A stretch of 64,000 nucleotides of DNA from NCBI GenBank assembly GCA_016200485.1, contig JACQEP010000010.1, forward strand, positions 186,001 to 250,000, read 5' to 3'. Below the pieces are notes generated by a model that saw only the letters and a program-made list of their open reading frames with translations, ran no database searches and had not been told where the DNA came from. Position numbers and translations under genes: made by a program. Every line of letters starts with the position of its first letter. Positions within the stretch are counted from its first letter, which is position 1. The stretch is from Gammaproteobacteria bacterium. Lineage in GTDB: Bacteria; Pseudomonadota; Gammaproteobacteria; Tenderiales; Tenderiaceae. Positions 15,207-23,877 of this stretch are shown here, piece by piece.

Positions 15207-18200
15207 ACTATCGTCTTTTCCAAGCCGTATTCCGTTGCTCATATTTTTTCCTGATGGGATGTTTATCGCTATTTATTGGTGGCGCACAGGCAGCCACCTA
15301 CACCATCACCGACCTTGGCGCCAATATCCAGCCACTGAGTATCACTGACTCTGGTCAGATTGTCGGCATCGACACGACCACCACACCGCCACGCGCGGTG
15401 TATAGAAGTGGAGGCTCTTGGCTAACATTACATAACTCCGGCAAAGCCGTTTCCGCCGGTGACAGTGGTCTCATCGCTGGCCACATCATCAATTCTCCCA
15501 ATCGGGCACAACTGTGGCGCGATGGGCAAACCATCAATGAACTTGATACCTTCAGTGGCATGCTTGAGGCGCGCGGCATCAACGGGCTCGATGAAGTAGT
15601 AGGCATCCGCAAACTCGATAGCGGCGCCAGACGCCCATTTATTTTTGATTACGTCACCGGCTCACTCAAAACACTCACCACGCTCGGTGGCGCAGAAGGC
15701 TGGGCCAATGCCATCAATCAACGCGGCCAGGTCACAGGCAGCGCCCAGGATAGTAATGCCCAGCCAACCGCGTTTATTTATTTGCCCGATAAAGACACCG
15801 TCACCAGCCTGCAAACCCTCAGCGGCTTTACCGGCAGCGAGGGAGCATCTATCAACGATTCAGGAATCGTTGCCGGATGGGCGTTTAACGGCTCATCGGA
15901 AAATCTGGGACGGCGTGCAATCCTGAGCTCAACCGAAAAGGGTATTATCAATTTGGGTGCCCTCGATAAGGACGTCACCAGCTTTGCCAAAGGGATCAAC
16001 AACGGCGAGATCGTTGTTGGACAATCCATTGGCGCCAATGGTAATGAGCGTGCCTTTCTGTATCAGTTTGCAAGCACTGAACGTTCTGTCATTACCGTCG
16101 CCCCCAATAATCTCAATCGAGTACTCACGGGTGATGCCAATGGCGCCGGCATCTATCAATCCCTGAATAAAGGTCTGACCTGGGATGTAACAAATATCGG
16201 CCTCAACGACAAACATGTATCCTGCATCGAATTCGACAAGACAAACACCAACCTCATCTATGCCTGTACTGCCGGTGGCTTATACAAGAGCGTCGATGGC
16301 GGCGTCACTTGGTTCTTTACTTCTAAAGGCATCGATAAACCCACCACCATAGGCACAGGTACCGATCCCGCCCACGTTTTTGTCATCCTCATAGATGCAC
16401 GCAATCCCAATCACTTGTTTGTTGGTGCCGAAGTGGGTCTGTTCGAAAGCAATGACACCGGCACGACGTGGAAGCAAATCACAGATGTGGCTGGCGCGGT
16501 CTATGATCTTATCCAACAACCTTCCACCAAGACCCAGTTTTTCGCCGCGACCACACGCGGCGTCTACCGTTTCCGCGAAGGCACCACAGGCGCCACTTGG
16601 CAACAATCCAATGGTGATGCCCGCGCCACCCCCTCCACCGGACTTGTCCCCCTGCAAGTCGCCGCTTTGGCCATCGATCCCAATGAACCCAGCACCCTGT
16701 TTGCGGGAACCCTGGGGGGTAGTGTTTACTCCACATCGATTAACCCTGATACCCCGCTAAGCTGGTCTCAAAAAACCACCGGCATGACCAATACCGAGGC
16801 GGTCTACTCACTCAAGTTTGACACCGAGGATTTGACAACAGTTGGCGCGAGCCACATCAGCAAACTCTATGCCGGTACCACACGCGGCCTGTTTACTACC
16901 ACTGACCAAGGCACGACCTGGACCCGCAACGCCAACTTTCAGACGGGTGGCGTCTATTCGATGTCGTTCAGTTCAAATTTCGCCACCCTTTATCTCACCA
17001 CGCATGATGGCAATTCATGGTACAGCGACGACAGAGGCGCAAACTGGACCAATATCACGCGCGGCTCCGTCACGGGCGACACATACGAAATCCTGAATGT
17101 GCCCACTTCACCGCCGGTCATTCTGGCCGGTAGTTCAAAAGGCGTTTTTAAACTCAACGTAGATAGCTGGCAAGCCGCCTTCAGTGCCGCTGCCGGGACA
17201 AAAGTCGTTACCATCGTTGCCAATACCTTGACCAATCCCGCAACCTACTGGCTAGGCACCACTGACAAAGGGATTTATCGTTCCACCGATGGCGGCACCA
17301 GCTGGAACACAATCAACACCGGACTGAATAACTGGAATGTGTACGCCTTGGTTGCCGATACCAGTGCCAGCCCGGTGCGTCTCTATGCAGGCACCATGAA
17401 CGGTGTTTACCGCAGCGACGACAATGGTAACTCATGGACCTTGGGCAATACCGGGCTGAGTAACGGCAATGTCTACAGCTTGCTGCTCGACACCCACACC
17501 AGCCCCAATCGACTGTACGCAGGCACTGCCAATGGCGTTTATCGCTCGACGGACAATGGCAACAGCTGGGTTCCTGTAAATACCGGACTACAAAACATTC
17601 CTATCTCCAGTTTATTGATCACCAGTACCTGGGATCTTTATGCCGCCAGCACCAAGAGTGGCGTTTTCAAAAGCACAGACAGTGGAGTTACCTGGAGCAA
17701 CATCAGTGCCGCTCCGCTCAATAGCACCGTCCACGCCATCAAGCGTGATTCCGCTAACACTATCTATGCGGCTACCGCCAAAGGGGTATACAAATATTCT
17801 GTCGGCACCTGGTCAAACATCAGCAATGCCAGTTTAAGCGACATCGAGGTTTTCGGCCTGGAAGTTATTGATGCCAACACCCTCTACGCCGGCACCAATA
17901 GCAAGGGCGTTTATTCCACCACCGATGGCGGAAGCACATGGTCCGTGTTAGATAAAGGACTCACCGAAACCTCCGTCACCATCCAAGACATCACCAGCAT
18001 CGTCAATAATGCCGACTGGGAACTGCATGACGCCACCGCCATCAACAACAACGGACAAATCATCGGCTGGGGCATGTATCAGGGACAAGCGCACGGTTAT
18101 TTATTAACCCCTGCCAATGGCGTACTCACTGCCAACTTGAGCATTAGCCAATCGGTATATCCTTCCACCATCAAGAAGGGCATACCGCTGACTTTCCAGA

Positions 18201-18844
18201 TTCGCATCTACAATGCCGGCCCTACCACCGCCACCAATGTACGGTTCAAGGATTGGCTCCCACCCAACACCCTCTACCATCATGCGTCCACCAACAATGG
18301 TGGCTGCGTCAAGGAACCGGGCGAAGTGGTACGCTGCTCACTGTTTGATATTGCGCCGGGCGCCACAGCCATTATCAATATTTCGCTACAACCGAATGTA
18401 GAGAGCCAGAAACTACGCAACATCGCGCAGGTGAAAGCGGATCAAATCGATACCAACTTCAGTGACAACACAACGGGTGAGACCGATTATGTTCAGGTAG
18501 ACCGCTGCTTTATCGCAACGGCGGCTTATGGCTCCTTCCTTGACCCCCATGTCGAGACCTTGCGTAACTTCCGCGATGAGGTATTACTAAAATCGGAGAT
18601 CGGACGTGTGTTCGTAAAATATTATTATCAATATTCGCCACAACTGGCAAAGATCATCAGCGAACATGCATCGCTGAAACTGCTGACACAAGCGATCTTG
18701 ACGCCGATTATCTTTGCAATCACCTATCCTATCGTAGCGCTTCTGATACTGACTTTACTCGGTAGCTGGCTTATTCGGCGCCGGTTTCAAAACGGTAGGG
18801 GCACGGCGCGCCGTGCCCCTACTATGCCGGCCGCACCTTATTAA
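15203..18844 (+). CDS. large secreted HAF / Asp-box / DUF11 protein with CFI-box C-terminus
   Basis: 1213 residues. A signal peptide (about 1-31, ending A-Q-A) leads into HAF repeats (about 33-290; I-T-D-S-G-Q-I-V-G, I-N-Q-R-G-Q-V-T-G). A long run of Asp-box (BNR) repeats follows (about 300-930; S-x-D-x-G-x-T-W units such as S-T-D-G-G-T-S-W), as in beta-propellers of sialidases and Vps10 proteins. Then come another HAF unit, a DUF11 domain (about 965-1095) and a C-terminal CFI-box segment: C-F-I-A-T-A-A-Y-G-S at 1102-1111, a membrane helix (about 1165-1188) and R-R-R. It should be surface-anchored. The last 16 residues come from a REP palindrome read in frame. GTG start, overlapping the preceding stop. 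Confidence 0.85.
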   Translation: MNYRLFQAVFRCSYFFLMGCLSLFIGGAQAATYTITDLGANIQPLSITDSGQIVGIDTTTTPPRAVYRSGGSWLTLHNSGKAVSAGDSGLIAGHIINSPNRAQLWRDGQTINELDTFSGMLEARGINGLDEVVGIRKLDSGARRPFIFDYVTGSLKTLTTLGGAEGWANAINQRGQVTGSAQDSNAQPTAFIYLPDKDTVTSLQTLSGFTGSEGASINDSGIVAGWAFNGSSENLGRRAILSSTEKGIINLGALDKDVTSFAKGINNGEIVVGQSIGANGNERAFLYQFASTERSVITVAPNNLNRVLTGDANGAGIYQSLNKGLTWDVTNIGLNDKHVSCIEFDKTNTNLIYACTAGGLYKSVDGGVTWFFTSKGIDKPTTIGTGTDPAHVFVILIDARNPNHLFVGAEVGLFESNDTGTTWKQITDVAGAVYDLIQQPSTKTQFFAATTRGVYRFREGTTGATWQQSNGDARATPSTGLVPLQVAALAIDPNEPSTLFAGTLGGSVYSTSINPDTPLSWSQKTTGMTNTEAVYSLKFDTEDLTTVGASHISKLYAGTTRGLFTTTDQGTTWTRNANFQTGGVYSMSFSSNFATLYLTTHDGNSWYSDDRGANWTNITRGSVTGDTYEILNVPTSPPVILAGSSKGVFKLNVDSWQAAFSAAAGTKVVTIVANTLTNPATYWLGTTDKGIYRSTDGGTSWNTINTGLNNWNVYALVADTSASPVRLYAGTMNGVYRSDDNGNSWTLGNTGLSNGNVYSLLLDTHTSPNRLYAGTANGVYRSTDNGNSWVPVNTGLQNIPISSLLITSTWDLYAASTKSGVFKSTDSGVTWSNISAAPLNSTVHAIKRDSANTIYAATAKGVYKYSVGTWSNISNASLSDIEVFGLEVIDANTLYAGTNSKGVYSTTDGGSTWSVLDKGLTETSVTIQDITSIVNNADWELHDATAINNNGQIIGWGMYQGQAHGYLLTPANGVLTANLSISQSVYPSTIKKGIPLTFQIRIYNAGPTTATNVRFKDWLPPNTLYHHASTNNGGCVKEPGEVVRCSLFDIAPGATAIINISLQPNVESQKLRNIAQVKADQIDTNFSDNTTGETDYVQVDRCFIATAAYGSFLDPHVETLRNFRDEVLLKSEIGRVFVKYYYQYSPQLAKIISEHASLKLLTQAILTPIIFAITYPIVALLILTLLGSWLIRRRFQNGRGTARRAPTMPAAPY
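17246..17590 (+). repeat. tandem 44-45 codon repeats inside the Asp-box protein
   Basis: Three consecutive units with the pattern L-Y-A-G-T-x-N-G-V-Y-R-S-x-D-N-G-N-S-W, then N-T-G-L. They are spaced 135 and 132 bases apart, and the last two are near-identical in protein and close in DNA. This points to recent internal duplication of propeller blades. Confidence 0.7.
18795..18822. repeat. REP-like perfect palindrome (GTAGGGGCACGG type)
   Basis: GTAGGGGCACGGCG followed by its exact reverse complement CGCCGTGCCCCTAC. Identical 28-base copies lie at 52392-52419 and 58517-58544. This one is inside the end of the preceding reading frame, where it encodes the R-G-T-A-R-R-A-P tail. Confidence 0.9.
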
Positions 18845-18950
18845 CCCGGTGATGAAATATGTAGGAGCGGCTCTGCCGCGATCATTCGAATGATCCGATC
18901 TATTTTGCCGCCATGTTAATAATCGGCCGCAATAGATCAATAGTAAAATA

Positions 18951-19349
18951 TCAGGCCAGATATCGCTCCGCCTTTAATAAACGCTCTCTAAATTTTGTGC
19001 TTGCCAACACCCAGGCAAGCAAAGCACCACCGGCATCCGCCGCCAGATCGGCATACTCAAAACTGCGGTAACCTGAGAAAAGTTGCAATAACTCAAGCCC
19101 ATATCCCAGCGCGATAAAAAACAACAACCACAGCCAATGCCCGCGCCGCTGAAATAACTGTCCAAACCAGGCCATCATCGTAAAATAACTGAAGAAGTGC
19201 CCCAACTTGTCGGCATATTTCAGACCTTCGACGCTGATCGGCGATGGCGTTAACGACTCATAACACACCCAGGCAACCAGCATCACGCCTATCGTCAGCC
19301 ACACACCAAAAAATTTTAATGGCTGACGCTTCAGCCGCAGCATCGGCAT
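18951..19349 (-). CDS. VanZ-like membrane protein
   Basis: 132 residues with four hydrophobic segments. The VanZ pattern is visible: D-K-L-G-H-F-F-S-Y-F (about residues 47-56) and the Y-G-L-E-L-L-Q (about 83-89) and Y-R-S-F-E-Y-A-D-L-A-A-D-A-G-G (about 93-107) motifs. The family is poorly understood; the founding member raises teicoplanin resistance. It follows mak by 4 bp, so it is the third gene of an ampD-mak-vanZ operon, a context that fits cell-wall or sugar metabolism only loosely. Confidence 0.88.
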   Translation of the reverse strand: MPMLRLKRQPLKFFGVWLTIGVMLVAWVCYESLTPSPISVEGLKYADKLGHFFSYFTMMAWFGQLFQRRGHWLWLLFFIALGYGLELLQLFSGYRSFEYADLAADAGGALLAWVLASTKFRERLLKAERYLA

Positions 19350-19353
19350 TTTT

Positions 19354-20265
19354 CTAATTTACAGCTTGCTCCAGCGGCCACAACCACGCCGCCCCGCGCA
19401 CGCCCGAAGAATCGCCATGCTTGGCGGACACCAATCGGGTCAGCACCGTATCCGAAAACACATACTTACCCCAGATTTTGGGCACATGAACATATAAAGA
19501 TTCGATATTGGAAACACCGCCGCCCAACACGATCACTTCCGGATCAAGCACATTGATCACCGAGGCCAAGGCCCGCGCCAAACGATCCTCATAGCGCGCC
19601 AGGGTTTCATTGGCTTCATGATGCCTCTGATTAGCCAGCGCGCTCAGTTCAGCGGCAGAATATTTACGCCGCGTCATGTTGTAATGATCACGCGTCAGTG
19701 CCGGACCACTCAGAAACGTTTCAATACAGCCCCGCTTGCCGCAATAACAGGGAGGTCCCGGCATTTCATCCCATTGCGGCCAGGGAATCGGATTGTGGCC
19801 CCATTCACCGGCAATCGCGTTCGGCCCTTGTACCAAGCGGCCATGCACCACAATTCCACCGCCGGTGCCCGTTCCAATAATCACGCCAAATACATTATTC
19901 GCACCCATCGCGGCACCATCAGTCGCCTCAGAAAGTGCAAAACAATCCGCGTCATTGGCTAAACGCACCGGGCGTTTTAATAAGTTTTCAATGTCCTGCT
20001 GTAACGGCTTACCGATCAAACATACTGAATTTGAATTCTTGATCAATCCCGTCGCAGGCGAAATCGCGCCCGGCGTGCCAACACCGACCGATCCCTTCAA
20101 ACCCGTATCTTGTTCAAGCGCCGCGACCAGATCGGCCACCGTCTGCACCGTTTCCGGATAATTGCCTTGCGGCGTTCGCACCCGACGTCGCGCAAGCTCC
20201 GCGCCGTCATCGGCCAGTGCCATCGCTTCTATCTTGCTCCCACCCAGATCGATTCCGATACGCAT
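19354..20265 (-). CDS. mak: ROK-family fructokinase
   Basis: 303 residues, very like E. coli Mak along its length. It phosphorylates fructose and some other hexoses with ATP. The N-terminal phosphate loop is G-I-D-L-G-G-S-K (residues 4-11), the catalytic aspartate is in N-D-A-D (104-107), and the zinc site is H157 with C173, C175 and C180 in C-Y-C-G-K-R-G-C. The C-terminus A-K-H-G-D-S-S-G-V-R-G-A-A-W-L-W-P is a strong Mak signature. It starts one base after the ampD stop. An N-acetylglucosamine or N-acetylmuramate-related role next to ampD is possible, but the Mak signature is better. Confidence 0.92.
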   Translation of the reverse strand: MRIGIDLGGSKIEAMALADDGAELARRRVRTPQGNYPETVQTVADLVAALEQDTGLKGSVGVGTPGAISPATGLIKNSNSVCLIGKPLQQDIENLLKRPVRLANDADCFALSEATDGAAMGANNVFGVIIGTGTGGGIVVHGRLVQGPNAIAGEWGHNPIPWPQWDEMPGPPCYCGKRGCIETFLSGPALTRDHYNMTRRKYSAAELSALANQRHHEANETLARYEDRLARALASVINVLDPEVIVLGGGVSNIESLYVHVPKIWGKYVFSDTVLTRLVSAKHGDSSGVRGAAWLWPLEQAVN

Positions 20266-20266
20266 G

Positions 20267-20854
20267 TCATTTTCTCGGTTTTAGTAAACGTCGCAAATAA
20301 CGCCAATCAAAGAATGGCCCAGGATCGGTTTTACGTCCAGGCGCAATATCGCTGTGCCCCACAACATGTTCACGCACGATTCCAGGATAATGTTTCATCG
20401 CTGCACGGATCACCGCCGCCAAACGTAAATACTGAACATGCTCATAGGGTTGAGCATCGCACCCTTCCAACTCAATACCAATCGAAAAATCATTACAACG
20501 CTCACGCCCGGCGAAACAGGATTGCCCCGCATGCCAGGCGCGTTTCTGAAACGGCACGTACTGTACAATTTCACCATCACGCCGGATCAAAATGTGCGAT
20601 GACACACGCACCCCCTCTATCTCTTTAAAAAAAGGATGCTGCGCGGAATTCAGTGTATTGGTAAACAGCGCATCGATGTATGGCCCGCCGAATTCGCCTG
20701 GTGGCAAACTGATCCCATGCACTACCAGCAAATTGATTTCGGTTTCCGACGGACGTTCATCGTAATTAGGTGAAACCACCCTTCTTACGCCTTTAAGCCA
20801 TCCCTCGGCATCCACTGCCTGACGTGGATTCTTCATCATTGAATACAACCCCAA
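20267..20854 (-). CDS. ampD: 1,6-anhydro-N-acetylmuramyl-L-alanine amidase AmpD
   Basis: 195 residues. This cytosolic zinc amidase splits the peptide from 1,6-anhydro-MurNAc in murein recycling and thereby tunes AmpR-type beta-lactamase induction. The zinc ligands and active site appear in L-L-V-V-H-G-I-S-L-P-P (His about 46), Y-V-P-F-Q-K-R-A-W-H-A-G-Q-S, and G-H-S-D-I-A-P-G-R-K-T-D-P-G-P (His and Asp near the end). There is no signal peptide, which separates it from AmiD. ATG codons 5 and 6 codons downstream are also possible starts. No ampE or ampR is adjacent. Confidence 0.96.
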   Translation of the reverse strand: MGLYSMMKNPRQAVDAEGWLKGVRRVVSPNYDERPSETEINLLVVHGISLPPGEFGGPYIDALFTNTLNSAQHPFFKEIEGVRVSSHILIRRDGEIVQYVPFQKRAWHAGQSCFAGRERCNDFSIGIELEGCDAQPYEHVQYLRLAAVIRAAMKHYPGIVREHVVGHSDIAPGRKTDPGPFFDWRYLRRLLKPRK

Positions 20855-20931
20855 AGCGAGCCCTGTTGTCGGAGTCTAACACGGTCAAAACGAGTTCCAG
20901 GAGAGGAGTGAGCGAAACGGAGAAAATATGA

Positions 20932-21007
20932 TGGTGCCGGATATAGGAGTCGAACCTACGGCCTTCGCATTACGAATGCGCTGCTCTACCAACTGAGCTA
21001 ATCCGGC
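20932..21007 (-). tRNA. tRNA-Thr (anticodon CGT)
   Basis: A 76-base cloverleaf including an encoded CCA. The acceptor stem is GCCGGAT/ATCCGGC, the D arm GCTC-AGTTGGTA-GAGC, the anticodon loop TTCGTAA (CGT), and the T arm carries GGTTCGACTCC. It closely matches the known E. coli tRNA-Thr(CGT). The first anticodon-stem pair is G-A. Confidence 0.97.
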
Positions 21008-21058
21008 AACGGGGAGGAGTATATAGAACGGGCTGGGGTGAAACAACCTGAAGCAAGA

Positions 21059-21529
21059 CTACGCCTGCTGATTACGAACCTTAATCACCACATCGACTCC
21101 TTCCGCCACGGTACCAGGGGGTAGTTGCGGCAGCTGACCCATGACCACGCAGCCGGGGTCAACATCCAACAGCTCGCCGGTATCGACGTTATAAAAATGA
21201 TGATGCGGGGACATCGTCGGGTCGTAGAAGACCTTGGTCGGATCGACAATCACTTCCCGGACCAGACCCTTGCTGGCAAACAAACCTAAGGTGTTGTAAA
21301 TCGTGGCCTTGGAGGCGACGGACCGTTGCTTGTTAACCATGGCCAACACTTGCTCGGCCGACACATGCTGGGGCCTGGAAAACAGGACTTGTGCGATCTC
21401 GACCCGTTGCTGGGTCGGATTCACGCCTTTTTTCCGCATGGCTTCAATCACTTCGCCACGGGTGAGGGGATAATTCGAGGTCATACTCATTGTATCGGCC
21501 ATAATTCCCGACGATTTAACTTTATACAC
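21059..21529 (-). CDS. Fur-family transcriptional regulator
   Basis: 156 residues. The winged-helix half reads N-P-T-Q-Q-R-V-E-I-A-Q-V-L (about residues 36-48) and S-K-A-T-I-Y-N-T-L (about 72-80), as in Fur proteins. The metal-binding half has the H-H-H-F-Y-N motif. The C-X-X-C zinc pairs of true Fur are absent; only one cysteine is present. That fits the Irr/PerR-like branch that senses iron, haem or peroxide. It starts next to thiO (1 bp gap between thiO start side and this gene's end of the operon order: thiO first, then this gene), so the two are likely co-transcribed. The true start may be the internal ATG at residue 10 or 15. Confidence 0.88.
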   Translation of the reverse strand: MYKVKSSGIMADTMSMTSNYPLTRGEVIEAMRKKGVNPTQQRVEIAQVLFSRPQHVSAEQVLAMVNKQRSVASKATIYNTLGLFASKGLVREVIVDPTKVFYDPTMSPHHHFYNVDTGELLDVDPGCVVMGQLPQLPPGTVAEGVDVVIKVRNQQA

Positions 21530-21530
21530 T

Positions 21531-22637
21531 TTATACCAATTCTACCTGGGCTGCACGCGCCCCGGACAAGGCATAAGGCCGAACATCCAACACCGGTTGC
21601 CGTTCAAGAATGATGTCGGCCAATAAACGGGCTGCTGCAGGCCCGGTTACCACGCCATTACGAAAATGTCCGGCATTAACGTACAACCCGGCAAACCGGG
21701 GATGGCCACCTATATAAGGAATCCCTTCTGGTGCGCCAGGGCGCAATCCGGCCCAATGCCGCACCACCGGATGCTCGGCCAAGCACGGAATCATGGTTAC
21801 CGCGGCCTGATAAAGTGCCTGGTAAGCCTCATCGGTGGTCGATTTATCAAAGCCGACATCTTCCAGCGTACTGCCGACCAGCACCAATCCATCACGCCGC
21901 GGGATCACATACTTGCCGTTTCGCAGCACAATCCGTGACACCGTCCCTGGCGGGGTCTGAAATTGAATCATCTGGCCACGCACCGGTTTGACCTGCACTT
22001 GCGACATCAGCCCACCGAGAATTTGCCCACTCCAGGCGCCGCCGGCCACCACCACGCCATCGGCCACGATCCGGCCCTGGCTCGTTTCCAGTCCGATCAC
22101 TCTATCTTCTTGAATTAAAATGCGTTTTGACTCGCAATTCGGCACCAGCGAAACTCCATTTCGCTGCAACATAACCACCAGGGCCTGGAGCAAACGAGGG
22201 TTACGAACCTGCCCGATATTCTTCAGCCAAAGTGCTGATGCCGCCGCACCGATATTCGGTTCAATTAATGAAAACTCATCAAAATCAATAGATTGGATAT
22301 TGGCTTGATGATTTTCACCCCAGCACAGCGCCGGAGCCTCGTCTTTGGCATCCAGAATCAACAGGCCACTTTGAACATATTCCGGATCAATCCCGGAAAT
22401 TTCATGTAACTCGTTAATTAGCTTGGGAAATTCTCGCTGCCCCCAAGCTGCAATGGCCGTTACCGCCTCCGGATAACGCCACGGATAAAGCGGCGACAGA
22501 ATCCCGCCCCCCGCCCACGAGGACTCGCGCCCGATCTCACCACGTTCAATGAGCGTGACCTTAGCCCCTGCCAGACACAACTCCCGCGCCAGCAATAGCC
22601 CGGAGAGTCCACCACCAACAATCACACACTCAGTCAT
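21531..22637 (-). CDS. thiO: glycine oxidase ThiO (FAD-dependent)
   Basis: 368 residues with the chosen start at 22637, which places the FAD-binding G-G-G-L-S-G-L-L-L-A-R-E-L at residues 8-20 as in DAO-family enzymes. It oxidises glycine to the imine used for the thiazole of thiamine. Other family parts are S-S-W-A-G-G-G-I-L-S-P-L, the V-V-A-G-G-A-W-S-G motif and the C-terminal G-H-F-R-N-G-V. A ThiO-like gene beside the minor pilin cluster is also the arrangement in Pseudomonas aeruginosa. The Fur-family gene follows directly. Confidence 0.9.
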   Translation of the reverse strand: MTECVIVGGGLSGLLLARELCLAGAKVTLIERGEIGRESSWAGGGILSPLYPWRYPEAVTAIAAWGQREFPKLINELHEISGIDPEYVQSGLLILDAKDEAPALCWGENHQANIQSIDFDEFSLIEPNIGAAASALWLKNIGQVRNPRLLQALVVMLQRNGVSLVPNCESKRILIQEDRVIGLETSQGRIVADGVVVAGGAWSGQILGGLMSQVQVKPVRGQMIQFQTPPGTVSRIVLRNGKYVIPRRDGLVLVGSTLEDVGFDKSTTDEAYQALYQAAVTMIPCLAEHPVVRHWAGLRPGAPEGIPYIGGHPRFAGLYVNAGHFRNGVVTGPAAARLLADIILERQPVLDVRPYALSGARAAQVELV

Positions 22638-22792
22638 GTGACAATTATCACATAAATTCCACTGCCTTCGGTCGGTCACGGCCGCTCATCGGCCCCGCAA
22701 CACCACTCACCCCAGTCCCCCTGCGAACCGGGTCAACTCCCTTATCAGCCTACCGATAACTAATACGTCGAAACCCTAAATGGCTGAGTGAT

Positions 22793-23275
22793 ATGCAGTT
22801 CACACTTTACAAAGCACCCCCCCAAAGCGGATTTACGCTGGTCGAGCTGATGATTACGCTCGCGATAGCGGCGATTTTGGTATCGGTCGCGGTGCCCAGT
22901 TTTACCGATATGGTCGCGAGTAATCGGATAACCACTCAAGCCAACCAGTTCGTTACCGCCATGAACCTGGCGCGTAGCGAGGCGATCAAGCGCAATGCCG
23001 CGATTAATGTCACGTCCGCTGGTGCAACCTGGGCCAGTGGCTGGGCGGTCACTGTCGCCGCCAACGGAACAGTCGTGCGCAATTTTGCAGCACTTGAGGG
23101 CAGCTCTACGCTCGCCAGTGCTGGTAATGTTGCAACATTTCAATACCAAGCCAGCGGCCGGGTGAACGTCGCTGACACACTCTCACTGTGTGATAGCCGA
23201 ACCGGCGAAATGGGCCGCACAATCACCATCTCGCTCACCTGTCGCGTCAACACTGCCCCCCTTGCTTGTCCATAG
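22793..23275 (+). CDS. type IV minor pilin, GspH/FimT family
   Basis: 160 residues. The prepilin site is Q-S-G|F-T-L-V-E-L-M (Gly11 before the cut, Glu5 of the mature form present), followed by a 20-residue hydrophobic helix. The downstream N-x-F-V-T-A-M-N-L-A-R-S-E-A-I-K-R motif marks the GspH/FimT/FimU family. It is the first gene of minor pilin operon A and should prime pilus assembly together with PilV, PilW, PilX and PilE. There is no equivalent in operon B. FimT versus FimU cannot be told apart safely. Confidence 0.92.
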   Translation: MQFTLYKAPPQSGFTLVELMITLAIAAILVSVAVPSFTDMVASNRITTQANQFVTAMNLARSEAIKRNAAINVTSAGATWASGWAVTVAANGTVVRNFAALEGSSTLASAGNVATFQYQASGRVNVADTLSLCDSRTGEMGRTITISLTCRVNTAPLACP

Positions 23276-23283
23276 GTGACAAC

Positions 23284-23877
23284 GTGAACATTTATCATCG
23301 TCCAGGAAAATCAAAAATGACCGGTCTCACTATGATTGAGATCCTGGTGACCTTGATTATCCTCGCCGTTGGTTTGCTGGGCATTGCCGCACTACAAATC
23401 GTCGGCCTACGCAGCACTGGGGGATCTGAAAATCGAACACAAGCCACACTCTTCGCCAACGAGATTGCTGAACGGATGCGCGCCAATATTGATGGCGTGA
23501 ACAATAACCTGTATATCGCCAATTTAAACGCCGCCAGCTGCGCTGCACCGCCCGTCCCTTACTGCAGCGATAATTTCAATGGTGGCGCCGCCGTCGCGGC
23601 AGCGCCTTGTACGCCGACCAACATGGCGACCTTTGATCTCTCTGAATGGTTCTGCGGCGTTTCTTCAGGTGGCACATTCGTAGGAGGCGTAAGAAACACA
23701 TTACCCGGCTCGACAGCCACTATCACGTGTAACGATAACAATGCACTCGACCTCGATGCCTGTACAGACAACTCAAGTCATACTATCACTATCAACTGGT
23801 CTGAGCGTAACTCCAACCAAAGCGCGGGCGCGGCAGCCACGGTCAATCAAAACATATCGATGACAATACAGCCATGA
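23284..23877 (+). CDS. pilV: type IV minor pilin PilV (operon A)
   Basis: The GTG at 23284 is preferred because AGGTGAC lies five bases before it; the frame also runs up to a TTG at 23266. The prepilin site is M-T-G|L-T-M-I-E-I-L, an atypical Leu at position 1 but with Glu5 kept, then L-A-V-G-L-L-G-I-A-A-L-Q, the PilV signature. The C-terminal part is rich in Asn, Ala and Cys. It begins 8 bp after the FimT-like gene and overlaps pilW by 4 bp, so the operon is translationally coupled. Confidence 0.9.
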   Translation: MNIYHRPGKSKMTGLTMIEILVTLIILAVGLLGIAALQIVGLRSTGGSENRTQATLFANEIAERMRANIDGVNNNLYIANLNAASCAAPPVPYCSDNFNGGAAVAAAPCTPTNMATFDLSEWFCGVSSGGTFVGGVRNTLPGSTATITCNDNNALDLDACTDNSSHTITINWSERNSNQSAGAAATVNQNISMTIQP

